A DNA stretch of 64,000 nucleotides from Lates calcarifer (lineage: Eukaryota; Chordata; Actinopteri; Centropomidae): assembly GCF_001640805.2 (NCBI RefSeq), contig NC_066837.1, positions 22,901,804 through 22,965,803 on the forward strand. Direction: 5' to 3'. Position 1 is the stretch's first letter; the number at the start of each line of letters is the position of its first letter. This document shows positions 60,787 through 64,000 of the stretch, piece after piece. Both the position numbers and the translations under genes were made by a program. The notes below the pieces were generated by a model, which worked only from the letters and a program-made list of their open reading frames with translations, did no database searches and had not been told where the DNA came from.

Positions 60787-61567
60787 CTCATATTCTGTCC
60801 GTCTTCCTCTCTGGCTCTGTTTTTTCTCTTCCTCTATGGTGTCTACCTTTCCATTGGCTCTGCCTTATGCAAGAGTGTGTATTTTTATGTCTCGCATTAG
60901 CTAGGGGGAATAATACCTCTCACTGAATGGTAGTCTGCTCTGAGGCCTTTTCAGACATTCAGTCACTTCTCTTCTAAGAATAACCAATGCGCATCGTTGC
61001 CAAAAAGTTCCTCTCTCAGATTTTTTTTTCACGGCGTCCCTGTGATTGCTGTTTTCGTACCTTGCTCTCTGATACCAAGGCTTTGTATTAGCATTGATCC
61101 AAATGAGAAAAGCAGCATTGGGAGACTAAGAGAAAAGGCAAAAGAGAGGGGATCTGGGGCAAAACTTGGATCTGTGTCAACTCTTCTCAAACTCATTAGA
61201 AGGCCAGAAAAAGCTGGTCACTAGAGAATCTCAGGAGTGAGGCAGCAGACAGTTTGGTATGTAAAAGACTAGAATAAAAAATGATAGCTTTTGATCATGT
61301 TTCATAAAGGACCTTTCATGTATAGTCTGGAGAATTTTAGCAAAACCTGTCTGACAGGTCACTTTAACCAAATGTCATTTAGGTTTGCAGAGATGGAATC
61401 ATTTTTAAATAGTAAGTGGCTGTTGTAGACTGCAGTGAAGTCAAAGAGATGTATTGACTCTATAGCACTGAACCAAATGTTCTCTGTCAAGTTTTGTAAA
61501 GCAGTTAAGACTTTAGGGCAGACACTGTGTATGAGAGGACATAGCTAATACTAATATGTTGTGTGGA
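59907..61567. repeat. Gene-free stretch with a CA microsatellite
   Basis: (CA)n at 60,746-60,784. Nothing else recognised; the Thr/His-rich frames are the repeat. Confidence 0.6.
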
Positions 61568-62031
61568 AAAGAATAGTTCAACATTTTGTGAAAGTCACTT
61601 TTTTGCTTTTTCGCTGAGAGTCAGGTGAGAAGACTGATACCACTTGCACTCTTCAATTCTTCAGTTCGTTCAGTACAAAGCTACATTCAGCAGCCAGTTA
61701 ATTTAGCTTAGCATAAAGACTGGAAACAAGGAGAATCAGCTAGCCTGGTTCTGTCCCACAGTGTAAAATATGTCTACTACCATCTCTAATATCTTGTTTG
61801 TTTAATTCTAGCTAAAACCAAGACTTAAAAATGACATGTTGTAGTTTAACTCACGGTTATACATGGAACTATTTCTTGACTGGGTCCAGTTCCTGATGTC
61901 ATTTGTCCCCCTGGCAACCAGCATCGACTTATAATGAGTGGACAGATACAGAAGTGGTATCAGTCTTCACATCTAGTTCTCAGCAAGAAAGCAAATATAA
62001 CTTTTTCCAAAAATGTTAAACTATTTCTTTA
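61568..62031 (+). mobile_element. Inverted-repeat (MITE-like) element, fullest copy of its family
   Basis: Terminal arms of about 75 bases: 61,568-61,644 (AAAGAATAGTTCAACATTTT, then GAGAAGACTGATACCACT) and 61,953-62,031 (AGTGGTATCAGTCTTCACAT, then AAATGTTAAACTATTTCTTT), imperfect reverse complements. The interior has TTAGCTTAGCATAAAGACTG and CTAGCCTGGTTCTGTCC, shared with the other copies. About 464 bases with no ORF, so it would depend on a transposase from elsewhere. Confidence 0.75.
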
Positions 62032-62380
62032 AAGGGGCTATATGTAAGTTTTCTTTGCTTCCATGCATGTTTTCTTGTTGGGAGTGGGTGGTGGTGATGG
62101 TTGCTTGCCATTAGCTTTAGCCATAATTGTGTTTACAATACAAGAGGTTGTGATATATCCTCTGCGCTAACTTCAGCAGAGAAAAAGAAGTGGTAAAAGC
62201 AGTAGCAAAACAAGACTTAACGCTGCCGTTGTTTTCAACTGCTGGAGACAGCTCTTGGCGAGTAAAGGAATAAAGTTTAATGTTGAACTTGCAATGTTTC
62301 TTCCAGACTGATAAGTAAACAGCTGTTAATGCTAATGTTGGTTATGTAGCAATAGCAAAAACTTACATATAGCTCCTTTA
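62030..62380 (+). mobile_element. Second inverted-repeat (MITE-like) element, abutting the first
   Basis: The left end TAAAGGGGCTATATGTAAGT and the right end ACTTACATATAGCTCCTTTA are near-perfect inverted repeats of about 22 bases. The interior is AT-rich with GTGGTGGTGATGG and ACAAGAGGTTGTG. About 350 bases with no ORF; a truncated relative lies at 59,785-59,906. Confidence 0.75.
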
Positions 62381-64000
62381 GAACATAAATCAGGTAAGAT
62401 TCACATTTGTTTATTACAGAGACTTTTAATGCTGATTGCTGCACTTTAATTTTTTTACCCTTCTGTGCCTTTTTTTAATATTATATTTTTATCTTTTCTT
62501 TTTCTATTTTTGTCACTCTTGTCTCTTGCTGCTATAACATATAAATTTCTTATCTTATCTTACTCAGGAAAGGTACTGGTAGTTTTTCTGTATCTGCACA
62601 AGTGGCAATAAAATCAATTTTATTCTTTCATCAGAAACAGCTCTTTTTGCTAGAGAACTTTTATCAAAGCTATTCTTGCTTTTCACCTGACTGATATATG
62701 ATTACACATAAATAATATATGATTAAATAAGAGAAAAACAAACACTGATCTTCACAAAGCCAAGCCAACAAACAGGCTCCAAAAAGCCTAATATACTGTA
62801 GGCATTTGTCAACATCATTTACAAGTCATTGCAATGACGCCAACTTTTTTTTCCGCCAAGTTGTCTGAATTCTCCTCAAATTCATCCAGTGGCTATTGTC
62901 AGCTGTCACTGAAAATGTGGGAAATACTGTAGACAGCTCTCCCAGCAATAAAGACACATGACCTCTGTCATTGTCTGGTCTTGGCTGACCTGACCCAAGG
63001 CCATGACAAGAGTAGACAGGGACACAAGCTGGCAAGTATGTTAGGGAGATTGAAAAAAAGCCACCTTGCAATGAAACAGTGTTGTGCTTACCAAAATAAG
63101 AGACTCATCTGAGTGTTTGCAGAGGAAACTTCAACAGATGAGTTTAGTTGATTTTAGTAGTTCATTTATACTTGTGCTTTAAATCAAACAGAAATAGAAA
63201 GAAGATCAGTACCAACTTATACATTTATGGTCTCTAAAGGGTAGACAACAAAAATAAATACTGATGATTTCCACCAAATCCCTGTACTGAGTTTCTGCTC
63301 TATAATAATATGTTTGCTTAATTCCCAAACCTAAAAGAGAAATTTAAGTTTGAGTTATGTATAGCAGACTGTTACAGCGGGTTTCAAATATACAGAGACC
63401 ATCTAGAGGACTCCAGGTTTCCTCTGCCTCGTAATCAAATTTTCTTTAAATGACTCGTGAGTGAACTAATCTGTGGGTTCAGACAGTCAAACAGGCACTT
63501 TTGATGAGTCATTGTGTGGTCTTTCTAAAAAACACTCAACAGATTTAATTATCATGCATGTGGATTTCATATCAGGATGTGCGATCATTGCTTCATAGGG
63601 GTCAAAATATGAAAGAACAAAGTGCTGAATTGTTCCAGGTGGCAAAATCACTTGTTGCTGTGTCCCACTGGAACTAATAAGGCAGGTCCATTTTCACCCC
63701 CTAAATCCCCTGCATTGGCTAAAATGACTGATTTACAGCTAAGACATTGACCAAACTCACATAATTATATATATATTATATTTTACTCTTGTACAGCTGC
63801 TCTGTGTAAAGGGTGCAAAAGTTTCCCATACTGTTCTCACAGAGAACATGGGCCTGCGTTTATGAAGCCTCACAGATTAAGAGTCGAAGTCCAGAAAATC
63901 GGTTTTGGCTCGTCAGGATGGTAATCAGATTTGAGGTTTGGAGTCAGTAAACCTATACTGCAGATTAGCACTTCTGCTCTGATTTAAAGCGTGGGTATCA
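62381..64000. other. Gene-free AT-rich stretch to the window end
   Basis: No gene, RNA gene or nameable repeat seen. About 63,440-63,640 is low-repeat but not distinctive. Confidence 0.5.

Overview
The window looks like a teleost fish nuclear genome, probably a percomorph. The signs are GT-AG introns, very dense (CA)n/(GT)n microsatellites, short AT-rich inverted-repeat elements of the kind common in bony fish, decayed LINE and Penelope-like fragments, and a single intron-rich vertebrate-type gene.

Layout. Positions 1 to about 26,700 contain no protein-coding gene that I can support. They hold microsatellites, purine or pyrimidine tracts and several low-repeat blocks that look like conserved non-coding (enhancer-type) DNA, the best being about 6,190-6,500, 8,030-8,740, 10,930-11,340, 12,780-13,160, 16,680-17,760, 18,100-18,340 and 20,150-21,330. 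One complete gene lies on the + strand at 27,010-41,776. It has 12 coding exons (1,533 nt, 510 residues) that join in frame at GT-AG sites and encode a class II facilitative sugar/urate-type transporter of the SLC2 (GLUT) family. I read it as most like teleost slc2a15, with slc2a9 as the alternative. Its introns carry an inverted-repeat element and a Penelope-like relic (intron 2), a dispersed repeat and a LINE relic (intron 7), a low-repeat enhancer-like block (intron 10) and another dispersed repeat (intron 11). Positions 41,777 to 64,000 are again gene-free: a CpG-rich block (44,730-45,180), enhancer-like DNA, simple repeats, and a cluster of inverted-repeat elements and nested insertions between 50,950 and 62,380.

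How it works together. The transporter is the only gene. The low-repeat blocks are spread over both flanks and lie inside one intron, which is more than a small transporter should need. One explanation is that they act on a developmental regulator outside the window and the transporter is a bystander. That is inference and needs cross-species alignment. I found no new protein system. The most unusual items are an Asp replacing the usual Asn in the transporter's TM7 NXI/NXV motif, an upstream ORF whose start context is better than that of the main start, the inverted-repeat element family with at least five copies, a nested short insertion with a perfect 9-bp target duplication, a perfect DR1 nuclear-receptor site, and several hairpin-forming palindromes.
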